A DNA stretch of 64,000 nt from Flavobacteriia bacterium (GTDB taxonomy: Bacteria; Bacteroidota; Bacteroidia; Flavobacteriales; Weeksellaceae). Made by a program: the position numbers and the translations under genes. Position 1 is the stretch's first letter; each line of letters starts with the position of its first letter. The notes beneath the pieces are model-generated. The model ran no database searches, was not told the DNA's origin, and worked only from the letters and a program-made list of their open reading frames with translations. Location: contig JAECQR010000002.1 of assembly GCA_015999765.1 (NCBI GenBank), positions 501,768 to 565,767 on the forward strand, read 5' to 3'. Below, piece by piece: positions 1-8,645 of the stretch.

Positions 1-71
1 ATCACCTAATATGGTAAGAACAGCAGAGGTCATCTGAAATTTTTTAGATAATATTGTAGTAAATATTAGCG

Positions 72-515
72 ATGGAAGAAAAACTGCCGACGGTGGAATA
101 CCAGATGTTTTCCCCTCAATTTCAGCACTGTATGCTGGAAGCGTGCCCCAGGAGTGCCTCCTGCCTCCGTTACCTGGCTTTTACGCTGGCACCGCCGGAG
201 CGGGAAACTTTACCCCTGCTCAATCCTGCTCATCTCGCCGGACAGGACCTTGCCCGGTGCCCGTATTACTTTGATGACGCGCCCGGAACTTTCGTGAGCG
301 GACTGAATCAGGCAGCAGAAACCCTTCCTTCCGCCAAGTACACACTGATTCGCCAGGATCTTATCGGTACTTTAGGGCGCAGTGGTTATTACCGTTTCAT
401 GCGCGGCGAATATTGGCTTAATGCGGAGGAGCAACAACATGTCCTCGAAATCTTCCGCCAGCAGGGGGTGGAGGAGCATCTTATTTACGACAGGCAGCGG
501 CATTTATACCGGTAA
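72..515 (+). CDS. DUF6078-like hypothetical protein
   Basis: This is a 147-residue cytoplasmic protein with no signal peptide or membrane segment. It resembles, from memory, the DUF6078 family of Bacteroidota proteins of unknown function. The N-terminal third carries a cysteine cluster (Cys20, Cys25, Cys31 and later Cys63, the last in an RCPYYF context) that could bind a metal; that role is inference. The C-terminal half (RQDLIGTLGRSGYYRFMRGEYWL) looks like a conserved helical core. The ATG at 72 is the first in frame and follows an AT-rich leader. It stands alone upstream of a repeat-rich gap. The family assignment is by eye and the function is unknown. Confidence 0.65.
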   Translation: MEEKLPTVEYQMFSPQFQHCMLEACPRSASCLRYLAFTLAPPERETLPLLNPAHLAGQDLARCPYYFDDAPGTFVSGLNQAAETLPSAKYTLIRQDLIGTLGRSGYYRFMRGEYWLNAEEQQHVLEIFRQQGVEEHLIYDRQRHLYR

Positions 516-564
516 CCGTTGCAGCAGAAGTCGTGTTTCCAGCAGCTCACAGGAGGTCAGCCAA

Positions 565-701
565 GTTTCATACGGGTGAAATAAAAGTTTCATAAGCATG
601 AAACAAAAATTTCATACTGTTGAAACAAAAGTTTCATACGGTTGAAACAGAAGTTTCATAGGGATGAAACAAAAGTTCCATAGGTACGAAACAAAAGTTC
701 C
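565..701. repeat. 22-bp tandem repeat with internal dyad (6.2 copies)
   Basis: Six consecutive 22-bp units plus five bases follow the scheme GTTTCATA-N4-TGAAACAAAA. Units start at 565, 587, 609, 631, 653 and 675. Every unit pairs TGAAAC with the GTTTCA of the next unit across AAAA, so the array can fold as a chain of small hairpins. The four-base centre varies (CGGG, AGCA, CTGT, CGGT, GGGA, GGTA) while the dyad arms are kept. The last copies have changed GTTTCA to GTTCCA. No spacers exist, so this is not CRISPR. Confidence 0.9.
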
Positions 702-736
702 AATATTCACTATAACGAAATATTAACTACAGCGAT

Positions 737-867
737 CCTCAGCCACCATATCACTCGAAGGCGGAGGATCCTCGTGTGCAGAATGTTGAACATTGCTTTC
801 CCTTCGAGAGCCTCAGGGTCCGGGTTTCCGCCCTCAGCCACCGGACACTCCTGAAGGCGGAGAATCC
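737..867. repeat. Pair of diverged ~35-bp direct repeats
   Basis: Two related segments occupy 737-771 and 832-867. Both start CCTCAGCCACC and end GAAGGCGGAG(G/A)ATCC, with a diverged middle. They lie in the gap between the DUF6078 gene and the truncated GIY-YIG ORF. Between them is another GC-rich stretch (CGAGAGCCTCAGGGTCCGGG) with partial similarity in reverse orientation. The arrangement suggests a repetitive intergenic element with potential stems. Its function is unknown. Confidence 0.5.
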
Positions 868-903
868 GGGTATATAAATAACACTAATTAATAAAAATAA
901 ATA

Positions 904-1083
904 ATGAAAGGCTACCTGTACATCCTCCTGTGTTCCGACGGAAGCTACTATACCGGGAGTACCAACAATCTGGAACTTCGTCTGTCTCAGCATCAGGCCG
1001 GTGAAGGCGCCAACCATACCAAAAAACGGCTGCCGGTGAAGCTGGTATGCACGCATCAGTTTCTGTTTTTAATCATCACATAG
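904..1083 (+). pseudogene. GIY-YIG nuclease-like gene, 3'-truncated
   Basis: A 59-codon ORF starts MKGYLYILLCSDGSYYTGST and continues through RLSQHQAGEGANHTKKRLPV. This is the N-terminal half of small GIY-YIG (YhbQ/UvrC-N-like) proteins of Bacteroidota, with the GIY-YIG signature seen as GYLYILL...YYTGST and the catalytic Arg of the ELRLSQH helix. Family members run about 80-100 residues and continue with a helix holding the catalytic Glu. Here similarity stops at about residue 49 and the frame runs into the antisense of the adhesin 3' end (terminator region and last codons), stopping at 1083. It is therefore probably a truncated, inactive copy. The junction lies near 1050. Confidence 0.7.
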
Positions 1084-1806
1084 CCTGAAAGGATCCGGTT
1101 GTCTGAAACCACGATATAGTACCAGTAATTTCCGGTAGGCAGGTTGCGGCTGAGGTACTGGCCGTTCCAGGAAAATGCTCCGTTCACTTTGCGATCCAGC
1201 ACCACCTTACCGAAACGGTCCATCACCCTCACGTGGCTTCCGGGATAATTTTCAATGCCTTCAATCATCCAGTTGTCGTTTACACCGTCTGCATTGGGAG
1301 TGAACACATTGCTGATGATAAAGATGGAGAAGGCTTTTTCAGCCACGGCGCAAGGCTGCAGGCCACTTCTTACGAAAGCGGTATGGTTGCCGGCAGGGAC
1401 ATTATAGAACCTGTTGGAAGTCTGCCAGATGACACCGTCAATGAAATATTCAAACATTCCGCTTCCAGCCACGATGATCTGGACCGTTGTATTTTCAATG
1501 CTGATGTCGGTAATCACAGGAAGTTCTACCTGCTTTACATTGACGGATTTTGTGATGCTGCATCCCGCGGTATTCGTAACCGTAAGGGTATAAGTTCCGG
1601 TACGGTCTGTATTGACGGCTTGCTGACTGCTGAGGACAACACCGTTGTACTTCCAGATGAACGCCGTGCCGGCAGGCTGATTCCCCGGATCCAGCGTTAC
1701 AGAACTTCCCGGGCAGTATTCTGCATCTTTCGGCAGCGTAACTGTTGGAGAGGCGTTCAGAGGAATCGTGAGTTTTACACTGGCGGCACATCTGTAGCGG
1801 ATTTTA
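1056..1806 (-). CDS. Adhesin segment 5: type B T9SS sorting domain
   Basis: The frame is open from about 1806; its first start-like codon is a GTG at 1517, but the sequence upstream (CAASVKLTIPLNASPTVTLP, then AEYCPGSSVTLDPG) is clearly a continuation. It includes one more PKD/Ig-like domain and ends with the gliding-motility-associated C-terminal domain: ISNVFTPNADGVNDNW, then VRVMDRFGKVV, then W NGQYLSRNLPTGNYWYYIV and a final basic tail MIKNRN. This type B signal directs the protein through the type IX system and to the surface with the help of a PorP/SprF-like partner; no such partner gene is nearby. The stop codon sits inside the truncated GIY-YIG ORF on the other strand. Confidence 0.75.
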
Positions 1807-4800
1807 TTTCCACAAAAACAATATTCTGGCCCACTGAAAGGGAGTATTGGGCCGGATTGCTGATAAGGACATTATTCAGGTCATAATAGATGAAACGGTA
1901 TGCCGCAGCGTTAGGAACAAGATTCACCTGGTATTGGGTGAGGTCTGCATTTTTAGTTCCGGTCTCCTCAGCACAGTCGGACGGAGCGAGATAATCTGTT
2001 GCCGGAATATTGGTGACGACGAGAGAAACGTTTACCGCCAGGCGGTTTACACTTTCACAACCGTTTTCGGTCTGCGTGGCATAGTAGTTAGTACCGTCCT
2101 GTAAAAGGGTATTTAAAGGAAGCGGAGTGGAGGCGGTCGCGGTGCTGAACCATTTGATCCCACTTCCGTTTACGGCAAGATCTGATACTTTTGCAGACTG
2201 ACTTACACAGAATACCTGAGCGGCCGGACCTGTTGGAGGCAACGTACTGAAGATGTTGATTTTCACCGGAGCCCGCTCGCTTTCGCATGCTGAAAGCGTT
2301 TGTGTAACATAATAGGTTCCACCGTCTATAAGGGCAGTAGTAACCGGTAGCGAGGTTCCGCCTGCGGGAGCAGCATACCACTTTACCTGGGTTCCGGCTG
2401 CAGTGAGGTTGGCCACCGTAGCCTGCTGCTGGATGCAGAAATTCTGAACTGCATTTACCAGAGGTTTTGGCGTAGGATTGCTGAAAGGATGTACCGTTAT
2501 TAAGCTCGTATCTGAAATACATCCTAAAGCGTTTTTAATTTTAACCAGGTAGGTATTGGGTAACAATCCTGTAAAAGTATTTCCACTTTGCCAGGTGAGT
2601 CCACCGTCCTTACTGTACTGGGCAGCGCTTTCGTTGATGACGATGGTTGCGGAAGAATGTGCACAGTCGATTTGCTGAACAGTGGCAGTAGGAAGTTTCG
2701 GGGTGTCTGAAGGCACATTAACCGTTACGGTCACTGCACCCGATTCGCATCCGGCACTGTTTTTCACTTTAAGGCTGTAAATTCCCGGTTCAAGAGGTCC
2801 TGAAACTGGATTGTTGGAATACGTCACCCGGTTATCAAAACTATACTGGTTTTCTGTCGAAGTGATGGTAACCGTTCCGAACGGATGGGTACACGACACT
2901 GGCTGAACTATTGAAAACAGGGGCAGGGAAGGCGTATTGGGTAGTGGTGCCACCGTGGCAACCGTTGCAGGTGAAAAACATCCTGTTGCCGAGAGCTTGA
3001 TGCGGACCCGGTAAACACCCGGCGCCAGCGTGGCTGAAGCCTGCGCTACCCAGGTTACCCCATCGTCAAAACTGTAGAATGCAGCAGCAGAAATTACGGA
3101 AACCGTACCGTTAGCCACCGCACATCCTGAAGGTGCCGTAACCGCAATCTGTGGTGCCGAAGGGGTAAGAGGCTGGGTATTTACTGTGGCATTGCCAGCC
3201 AGGGAAATACATCCTGCCGCATCTTTGATCATGAGGCTGTAGGTTCCGGGTGCTACACCGCTTTTGGTATTGGAGCTTCCATACGTGATGCCGTTATCAA
3301 AACTGTATTCCGCTGCAGGAGTGGTAATCTGCAGGGAGCCCAGTGCATTGCTGCAGTCGGGCTGCTGTACCGAGAATAGAGGAGCAGGAAGCGGTGCCTG
3401 GGAACTTACGGTCACCGAAGTTACACCGGAAAGACATCCGGCGGCATTCTTGATTTTAACTTTATAAATCCCGGGTGCGAGACCACTTTTCGTATTGGAA
3501 TAGACAAAAGTAAGTCCGTCATCGAAGCTGTACGTTGCAGCACTGGTCGTAACAGTGACTGATCCTGTAGCGACGCTGCAGGTAGGGTTGGTTACAGTAA
3601 CTGCTGGCGCTGCGATGGTGGTGCCGGAATTCAGGGTTACGGCTACCGGTGCAGATTCGCAGCCGTAGGTGCTGGTTCTGATCCGGATGATATAGGTTCC
3701 CGCTCCGATATTACTCTTTACCGGATCGGTGGTCCAGCTGGCTCCGTCGTTAAAGGTATAGCTGATTCCGGTACTGGTAATGGTAATGCTTCCGTCCGTG
3801 GCATCGCAGGCTGTAGGCTGGGTTACGGTAAACACAGGTGTTGCCGGAATATTCGGCGCTGAACTGATGTATACATACGCCGTTTGAGAAACACAGCCGG
3901 CAGCATTTTTCACCAGAATATTATAACTTCCGGAGCTGAGGTTGTTTTTCACCGGATTAGTCGTCCAGGTTGCGCCGTTGTCGAAACTGTACTGGTCGGC
4001 AATGGTATTGATGAAAATGCTTCCTTTCGCAACGGCACAGGTAGGCTGTATGGTGGTATAGCTGGGCTGGTTCAGATAAAATTTATTGATGGAAACCGAG
4101 GTGCTGGTTGAGGTACAGCCTGCTGTATTTTTGATTTTAATATTATAATAACCAGGTGGCGGATTCAGCAATACCGGACTGGTTACCCATGTAGCGCCGT
4201 TATCGAATGAATATTGTGCTGCCTGCGAAACGACGGTAATACTTCCCGAATTGCTGCATGTAGGCTGAACGGTTTTTACAAAAGGACTGGGCAGGAAAAA
4301 CTGGTTAATCGACACACTCATATCGTAAGGATGGGAGGTACATCCCTGCGCATTTTTAATCACAACTTTGTAGTAACCGGAGCTAAGATTGTTTATTTCA
4401 TTGGAAGTTCCCCAGGTCTGACCGCCATCAAAGCTGTACATGGAGGCGGGTGTCATAATTTTAATACTTCCCTTATTGGTACAGGTAGGCTGCACGACAA
4501 GAATATCGGGTTTTGGAAGATAGTATTTCTGTAGGCTGACCGAAACACCGTAAGAATTCGATTTGCAACCCTGGGCGTTCTGGATCATCAGTGAATAATA
4601 ACCATCCGACAGATTGGTGAACGTGGGGCTGCTGCTCCAGGTCTGCCCGCCATTGATGCTGAACTGTGCCGAAGGTGTAGTGAAGGTTATTGTGCCGCCT
4701 GTTCCACAGGTTGGCTGTACTGCGGTGTAAGTGGGATCAGGCAGGTAAAATTCTTTAATATTCACCGGTGTGCTGCTGGAAACACAGGTTCCGTTTTTTA

Positions 4801-5659
4801 TCTGAACATAGTAATACCCTGAAGTGAGATTATCTTTTACAGGTGAGGTGCTCCAGGTAGATCCACCATCGAAACTGTACGACGTGCCGGGTGTTTTTAC
4901 TGTAATACTGCCTTTGGTTCCACAGGAAGGCTGTACCACCGTAACAGCAGGGCTGGCAAGCAGGGTATTGCTTAAGGACACCCAGATGCCCTGAGAAGTA
5001 CAGCCGGCAGTGTTTTTTGTGAGCAGATAATAACTGGTATTCACGGTTAGACCGGTGAATACGGGGTTGCTGGTCCAGGTAGTACCGCCGTTAATACTGT
5101 AAAGCGGTGCCGGTGAAGTAAAGGTGATGCTTGCTACATTTCCGCAGCTTGGATTCACTACTGTATATTCGGGTTCAGGCAGATAAGTTTGGTTGAAGTA
5201 AACATAATTGCTTTCTGAAACACAGTTCTGGGCATTCTTCACCATGACCTGATAACTGCTGCCCGTAAGATTGGTAAAAACATTGGAAGCAGACCAGGTA
5301 CTTCCCCCGTTGATGCTGTAGAAACTTGCGGGGGTATCCACGGTAATGCTTCCTGTTGTGGTACACGTGGGAGATACAACCGTAGCATCGGGTTTTGGAA
5401 GTTTTACTTCCTGCAGATAGACGTAGTAACCGGCTGATTTACATCCAAGGCTGTTTTTCACCATAATCTGATAACTTCCTGCCGGAAGGCTTTTGGTGTT
5501 CACTGTTCCCCAGGTTAATCCTCCGTTAAAGCTGTAGAAATCTGATACTGAGTTGATGGTGATGCTGCCGTTAGTGCCGCAGGTTGGCTGTACCACCGTA
5601 TGATAAGGACTATCAATCTGAGGCTCATACAGCCAGACTGTTGAAGTTGGGAAACACAT
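1775..5659 (-). CDS. Adhesin segment 4: 14 SprB-like repeats and Ig-like domains
   Basis: This is the longest open part (1,294 codons). It holds 14 SprB-like repeats of about 75-85 residues, with cores such as FNGGLTWG, INGGSTWS, FDDGLTFV and FDNRVTYS, and a threonine/valine-rich, strongly beta composition. These are followed by two copies of an Ig-like domain of the type QNFCIQQQATVANLTA...VKWYAA.AGGT..P.TT.L.DG.TYY.TQT...CES. The N-terminal Met at 5659 is not a real start. The reading frame leaves the consensus at VEIK, where an AAAA run (TTTT at 1803-1806 on the plus strand) has one base too few. Confidence 0.8.
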   Translation of the reverse strand: MCFPTSTVWLYEPQIDSPYHTVVQPTCGTNGSITINSVSDFYSFNGGLTWGTVNTKSLPAGSYQIMVKNSLGCKSAGYYVYLQEVKLPKPDATVVSPTCTTTGSITVDTPASFYSINGGSTWSASNVFTNLTGSSYQVMVKNAQNCVSESNYVYFNQTYLPEPEYTVVNPSCGNVASITFTSPAPLYSINGGTTWTSNPVFTGLTVNTSYYLLTKNTAGCTSQGIWVSLSNTLLASPAVTVVQPSCGTKGSITVKTPGTSYSFDGGSTWSTSPVKDNLTSGYYYVQIKNGTCVSSSTPVNIKEFYLPDPTYTAVQPTCGTGGTITFTTPSAQFSINGGQTWSSSPTFTNLSDGYYSLMIQNAQGCKSNSYGVSVSLQKYYLPKPDILVVQPTCTNKGSIKIMTPASMYSFDGGQTWGTSNEINNLSSGYYKVVIKNAQGCTSHPYDMSVSINQFFLPSPFVKTVQPTCSNSGSITVVSQAAQYSFDNGATWVTSPVLLNPPPGYYNIKIKNTAGCTSTSTSVSINKFYLNQPSYTTIQPTCAVAKGSIFINTIADQYSFDNGATWTTNPVKNNLSSGSYNILVKNAAGCVSQTAYVYISSAPNIPATPVFTVTQPTACDATDGSITITSTGISYTFNDGASWTTDPVKSNIGAGTYIIRIRTSTYGCESAPVAVTLNSGTTIAAPAVTVTNPTCSVATGSVTVTTSAATYSFDDGLTFVYSNTKSGLAPGIYKVKIKNAAGCLSGVTSVTVSSQAPLPAPLFSVQQPDCSNALGSLQITTPAAEYSFDNGITYGSSNTKSGVAPGTYSLMIKDAAGCISLAGNATVNTQPLTPSAPQIAVTAPSGCAVANGTVSVISAAAFYSFDDGVTWVAQASATLAPGVYRVRIKLSATGCFSPATVATVAPLPNTPSLPLFSIVQPVSCTHPFGTVTITSTENQYSFDNRVTYSNNPVSGPLEPGIYSLKVKNSAGCESGAVTVTVNVPSDTPKLPTATVQQIDCAHSSATIVINESAAQYSKDGGLTWQSGNTFTGLLPNTYLVKIKNALGCISDTSLITVHPFSNPTPKPLVNAVQNFCIQQQATVANLTAAGTQVKWYAAPAGGTSLPVTTALIDGGTYYVTQTLSACESERAPVKINIFSTLPPTGPAAQVFCVSQSAKVSDLAVNGSGIKWFSTATASTPLPLNTLLQDGTNYYATQTENGCESVNRLAVNVSLVVTNIPATDYLAPSDCAEETGTKNADLTQYQVNLVPNAAAYRFIYYDLNNVLISNPAQYSLSVGQNIVFVEIKSATDVPPV

Positions 5660-6339
5660 CCTGCCGCATTTTTAATTTTAAGCTGGTAGGTTCCCGGTGG
5701 CAGGTCTTTCATATTGCTGGTCGTCCACGTAGCGCCGTTGTCAAAACTGTACATATCCGCTTCGGTGCTGATGTATACCGTACCATTGGTGCCGCAGGTA
5801 GGCTGGATGACACTGGACTGTGGCGAGGTATTCTGAAAAGGCTGAAGATAAATACTCGAGAAATATGAGGTACATCCCAGGTTATTTTTTATTCCTACTG
5901 AGAAATTCCCGGAAATCACGTTCGAAAGCGTATTGCTGGTGACCCAGGTCTGTCCGCCGTTAAACGTGTAAAAATCTGCAGGGGTATTGATGGTAATAGA
6001 ACCTGCTACTGAACATGCCGGATTAACAACGGTGTAATCGGGATTTCCCAGGGTATTACTGGAAATATTAACGACCTGTGCGTTGGAAATACATCCTGAA
6101 ATATCTTTGGTCCGTACAGAATAATTTCCAGGTGACAGACCGGTTGCGGTAGAGCTGGTTCCCCAGGTTACGCCGTTGTCGAAACTGTAATAAGCCGCAG
6201 ATGTACTCACTGTAATAGTGCCCTTATCGCCGCAAAATTTAGGTTGTTCGGCACTGCAGCTCGGGTAGGAGGTGAGTGCCGGAGTTATATTAACTTCCTG
6301 CGCATAAGAGGTACAGCAGGTGAGTGTTTTAATCATCAC
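5515..6339 (-). CDS. Adhesin segment 3: SprB-like repeats 2-4
   Basis: This segment carries three repeats with cores FDNGVTWG, FNGGQTWV and FDNGATWT. Each is followed by a G-Y/N-Y-V-K segment and a conserved GC. The apparent start at 6339 (MMIKTLTCC) is internal to a repeat and the frame is really entered from segment 2. Meaningful sequence ends at about 5650 (AAGCVSQ). Beyond it the repeat consensus continues in the frame of segment 4. One additional A in the AAC at about 5650 would join the two as VSQTSTVWLYEP. Confidence 0.7.
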   Translation of the reverse strand: MMIKTLTCCTSYAQEVNITPALTSYPSCSAEQPKFCGDKGTITVSTSAAYYSFDNGVTWGTSSTATGLSPGNYSVRTKDISGCISNAQVVNISSNTLGNPDYTVVNPACSVAGSITINTPADFYTFNGGQTWVTSNTLSNVISGNFSVGIKNNLGCTSYFSSIYLQPFQNTSPQSSVIQPTCGTNGTVYISTEADMYSFDNGATWTTSNMKDLPPGTYQLKIKNAAGCVSQLQQSGCMSLRLIVLIIRWYSQPAALTAASPSTQYQISTALTED

Positions 6340-6340
6340 C

Positions 6341-7780
6341 TTAAACGTACCCGGATAAAGTCCGGATTTTACCGGATTGGTTCCCCCATGTTACCCCATT
6401 GTCGAAACTGTACTGTGATGCAGGGGAAGTTACTTTGATGGTCCCTGTAGTAACAAAGCAGGAGGGTTGGGTAATCTCCAGCGTAGGACTTACCGCAGTC
6501 TGGCTCGGCTCAATACTCACCTGGGCCGTGCTTGCACACCCAAAACTGTCGGTTACGGTAACGGAATAAATTCCTGTAGCTGTAACTTTAATGTTTTGCG
6601 TGGTTTCACCGGTACTCCACAGATAGGTTGCGCCCGAGGAAGCTTTTAGCACTGTACTTCCGGAGCACACATTCAGAATTCCTGTGATGGTTGCGGTGGG
6701 ATTTTTAACTTCTATATTTACCGGAATGATTTTATAACATCCGGGATCTTTAGTCACTCTGGCATAAAGAACGGCAGAGGCAGAAAGATAATTTGTAAAA
6801 TTAGATATTGCCCCGGTATTGTTAAAGGCACTGTTGTAATCTTTGAAATACGTAAAAGTAAGCCCACCCGCAGCAGGTACGATGAGGGCATTCAGATCGC
6901 TGAGGTTGAAGGTTTCTGTGCCGTCGTGGTTGGTATCACATTTTGAAAGTTTGGCGGTAGTGACACTGATGTCGCATCCCCCGGAACAGTTCAGGAAGCT
7001 GATGTCCCAACCGGGATTGGCATCTGAATCGGTAGCGGAGGCAAAAATTGCGGTATTGCCGGCACCACCTCCGCAGCCAGTCCCTCCGCCCGTGGCTGCT
7101 ACATCGAAATCTGCAGTAACGCTTACATTATAATTTGCGCTCGTGGTATTCGGGAAATTCTGCGGCAGAAGCGTAAAACAGAATTTTTTATTTACCGTAT
7201 CCAGTGTGGCAAGCGTAGTGGTGGTGTAAAGGGCGTTGCCGGCAGGATCGAGAAGTTTCAGGGTAAGAGTTTTCAGGTTTGCGGTTACACCGCCGGAATT
7301 CGGAAGGGTATAACTGCCGCATACCTGCAATGGCAAAGCCGGACAGATTTTGTAAAGCGGATCTGTCTCTACCGAACCTACAAAGCTTTCAGTGGACTGC
7401 AGCATGCAGATGTCATCTACATAGGCATATCCGAAATGTCCGCCAAGACCGCATCTCGACGCCATAAACTCTACAGTAAACTCTTCATTATTGGGAATGG
7501 AGGAGATGTCCAGAATTCCGGACTGCCACTTTGCCGTGTACAGCGTTACATAGCCATAACCTCCCGCAGGAACTTTGGTAAAGATGCAGTTCTTCTCGTC
7601 GCCCACCAGACAGAATTCGCTTACCACTTCGCCGTCTTTATTCATCACTCTGGCTTTGAAATAGGCCTGGTTATCGGTATGACTTGTATCGTACACCGAC
7701 TGAAGTACCGCTTTATAATTGAATTTTAACTGATTCTCATTGTTGGTTTTAAACCTTTTACCCTGTACAATAGAACCGTA
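6341..7780 (-). CDS. Adhesin segment 2: beta-sandwich to first SprB repeat
   Basis: The frame is open from about 7780 to 6341; the first ATG-like start inside it is at 7696 but the segment is a continuation, not a gene start. It contains the sandwich domain (FNYKAVLQ...YAYVDDICML), a domain with CDTNHDGTETFNLSDLN, an Ig/PKD-like domain (STVLKASSGATYLWSTGETTQNIKVTATGIYSVTVTDSFGC) and the first SprB-like repeat. The segment ends two codons after a run of five C at 6383-6387. Removing one of these bases joins it to the next segment with a repeat-consensus sequence (TNPVKSGLYPGTFKVMIK). Confidence 0.7.
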   Translation of the reverse strand, partial: YGSIVQGKRFKTNNENQLKFNYKAVLQSVYDTSHTDNQAYFKARVMNKDGEVVSEFCLVGDEKNCIFTKVPAGGYGYVTLYTAKWQSGILDISSIPNNEEFTVEFMASRCGLGGHFGYAYVDDICMLQSTESFVGSVETDPLYKICPALPLQVCGSYTLPNSGGVTANLKTLTLKLLDPAGNALYTTTTLATLDTVNKKFCFTLLPQNFPNTTSANYNVSVTADFDVAATGGGTGCGGGAGNTAIFASATDSDANPGWDISFLNCSGGCDISVTTAKLSKCDTNHDGTETFNLSDLNALIVPAAGGLTFTYFKDYNSAFNNTGAISNFTNYLSASAVLYARVTKDPGCYKIIPVNIEVKNPTATITGILNVCSGSTVLKASSGATYLWSTGETTQNIKVTATGIYSVTVTDSFGCASTAQVSIEPSQTAVSPTLEITQPSCFVTTGTIKVTSPASQYSFDNGVTWGNQSGKIRTLSGYV

Positions 7781-8265
7781 GTGCTGGAATTGGTGTGGTT
7801 GATCTTAAGGGCATACTGATCAAATGCTTTGATGTCGCCCATGAACTCATCAATAAGATTTGAAGGTACAGAAGTAGCCATGAGCTGGGTGTTCCCGGGA
7901 CTGTACTGTGGAATATAGCTGATCGCGCTGTTGGATATTGATTTGCACTGCGTGGGGCCCGGGGGTTGACCGATATTGTAAAGAAAATTTTTAATATACT
8001 GCTTGCCTCCCACCGTTTCGGTCTGCTCGAAACCACCGTTGGTACACAGCTCTACCGCTGTTTGGGTAGCTTTATGCATATGCTCGTGTTCCTGCTGGAC
8101 ATTAGCCGCCCTTTCTTTTAGGAATTTTTCCTGTGCGGAGGTACCGGTGATTATTTTTCCGTTGGAATCTTCAAAAATCCCTCTGCGAAGGTCATTATGA
8201 TCGTTGGTTTGAGCAAAAGTAAGTTGAAAAAAAAGGAGTGAAATGAAAAGATAAAAGTTCCTCAT
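7726..8265 (-). CDS. Adhesin segment 1: signal peptide and N-terminus
   Basis: This 179-codon open segment holds the start codon and signal peptide of the broken adhesin. It has a hydrophobic core and an Ala-Gln cleavage site after about residue 19. The mature part has the pattern QTAVELCTNGGFEQ, typical of secreted flavobacterial proteins whose N-terminal domain starts with 'CxNGGFE'. Family-like sequence ends near TNSSTTV. Downstream codons before the stop (KGLKPTMRIS) are out of frame, since the alternative frame reads KRFKTNNENQLKFNYKAVLQ, which continues the beta-sandwich. One missing base between 7750 and 7785 explains the break. Confidence 0.7.
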   Translation of the reverse strand: MRNFYLFISLLFFQLTFAQTNDHNDLRRGIFEDSNGKIITGTSAQEKFLKERAANVQQEHEHMHKATQTAVELCTNGGFEQTETVGGKQYIKNFLYNIGQPPGPTQCKSISNSAISYIPQYSPGNTQLMATSVPSNLIDEFMGDIKAFDQYALKINHTNSSTTVLLYRVKGLKPTMRIS

Positions 8266-8645
8266 CGGCGGCGTTTACAGGTGAAACATTAAATGTTAAA
8301 AAAATCTTAAAATTAACACTCAAATATATATAATTTTGAAACAGAACAGCATTATAAATTATTGAAATCTGTCAGTTGGTTAAGTGACTGAAAAATAATA
8401 AAATAGCGACGGGTTATCAGGCTTTTGAACTGATGATTTTCAAAACAGCGTTCCCGGCAAACGCAAGAGTAAATGAGTAGAGAGCGAAATTTCAGCAATA
8501 CATCGTCTCAAGATTCACCCACAGAAAATAATGTATTGAAATCCAAATTGGGAACATTTTTCAATTTTAGACCCAAATGAAATCGGATATGAAGATTGTA
8601 CTCATTTTTCCTCTAAATTTTCTATCTTTAAAAAAAAATTATTCT
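8266..8645. other. Intergenic region between adhesin and DUF2911 gene
   Basis: This 380-bp gap separates two divergently transcribed genes and must hold both promoters. A TATCTTTA box at 8623-8630 is a one-mismatch match to TAnnTTTG and could serve the DUF2911 gene. No convincing ORF or RNA gene was found. An in-frame ATG at 8577 would lengthen the DUF2911 protein by 23 residues, but it lies upstream of the box. Confidence 0.5.

Larger units (their letters stand above)
1056..8265 (-). pseudogene. Giant SprB-repeat T9SS adhesin, frameshifted
   Basis: One continuous coding history runs from 8265 down to 1056 (about 2,400 codons) through four single-base frame changes. Order: signal peptide (MRNFYLFISLLFFQLTFAQ); N-terminal carbohydrate/Ig-like sandwich region with LKFNYKAVLQ and DDICML motifs; a Ca-type/dockerin-like LSKCDTNHDGTETFNLSDL stretch; about 18 SprB-like repeats, each with a YSFDNG.TW core and a GC near the end; two Ig-like (CHU_C-associated) domains; and a type B T9SS sorting domain (NVFTPNADGVNDNW...). 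Such proteins are exported by type IX secretion and act as cell-surface adhesins, often in gliding. Frame changes lie near 7750-7785, 6383-6387 (extra C/G), about 5650 and about 1803-1806. They may be true decay or sequence error. The individual open segments are listed separately. Confidence 0.8.

Noticed and set aside
565-701. CRISPR-like array
   Set aside because: Units are directly adjacent at 22-bp period; there are no spacers and no cas genes nearby.
1495-1791. 98-codon minus-strand frame
   Set aside because: It overlaps the real adhesin frame, which gives a consistent PKD/Ig-like sequence.
8577-8645. Longer start for DUF2911 protein
   Set aside because: It crosses the promoter-like box and buries the signal peptide.
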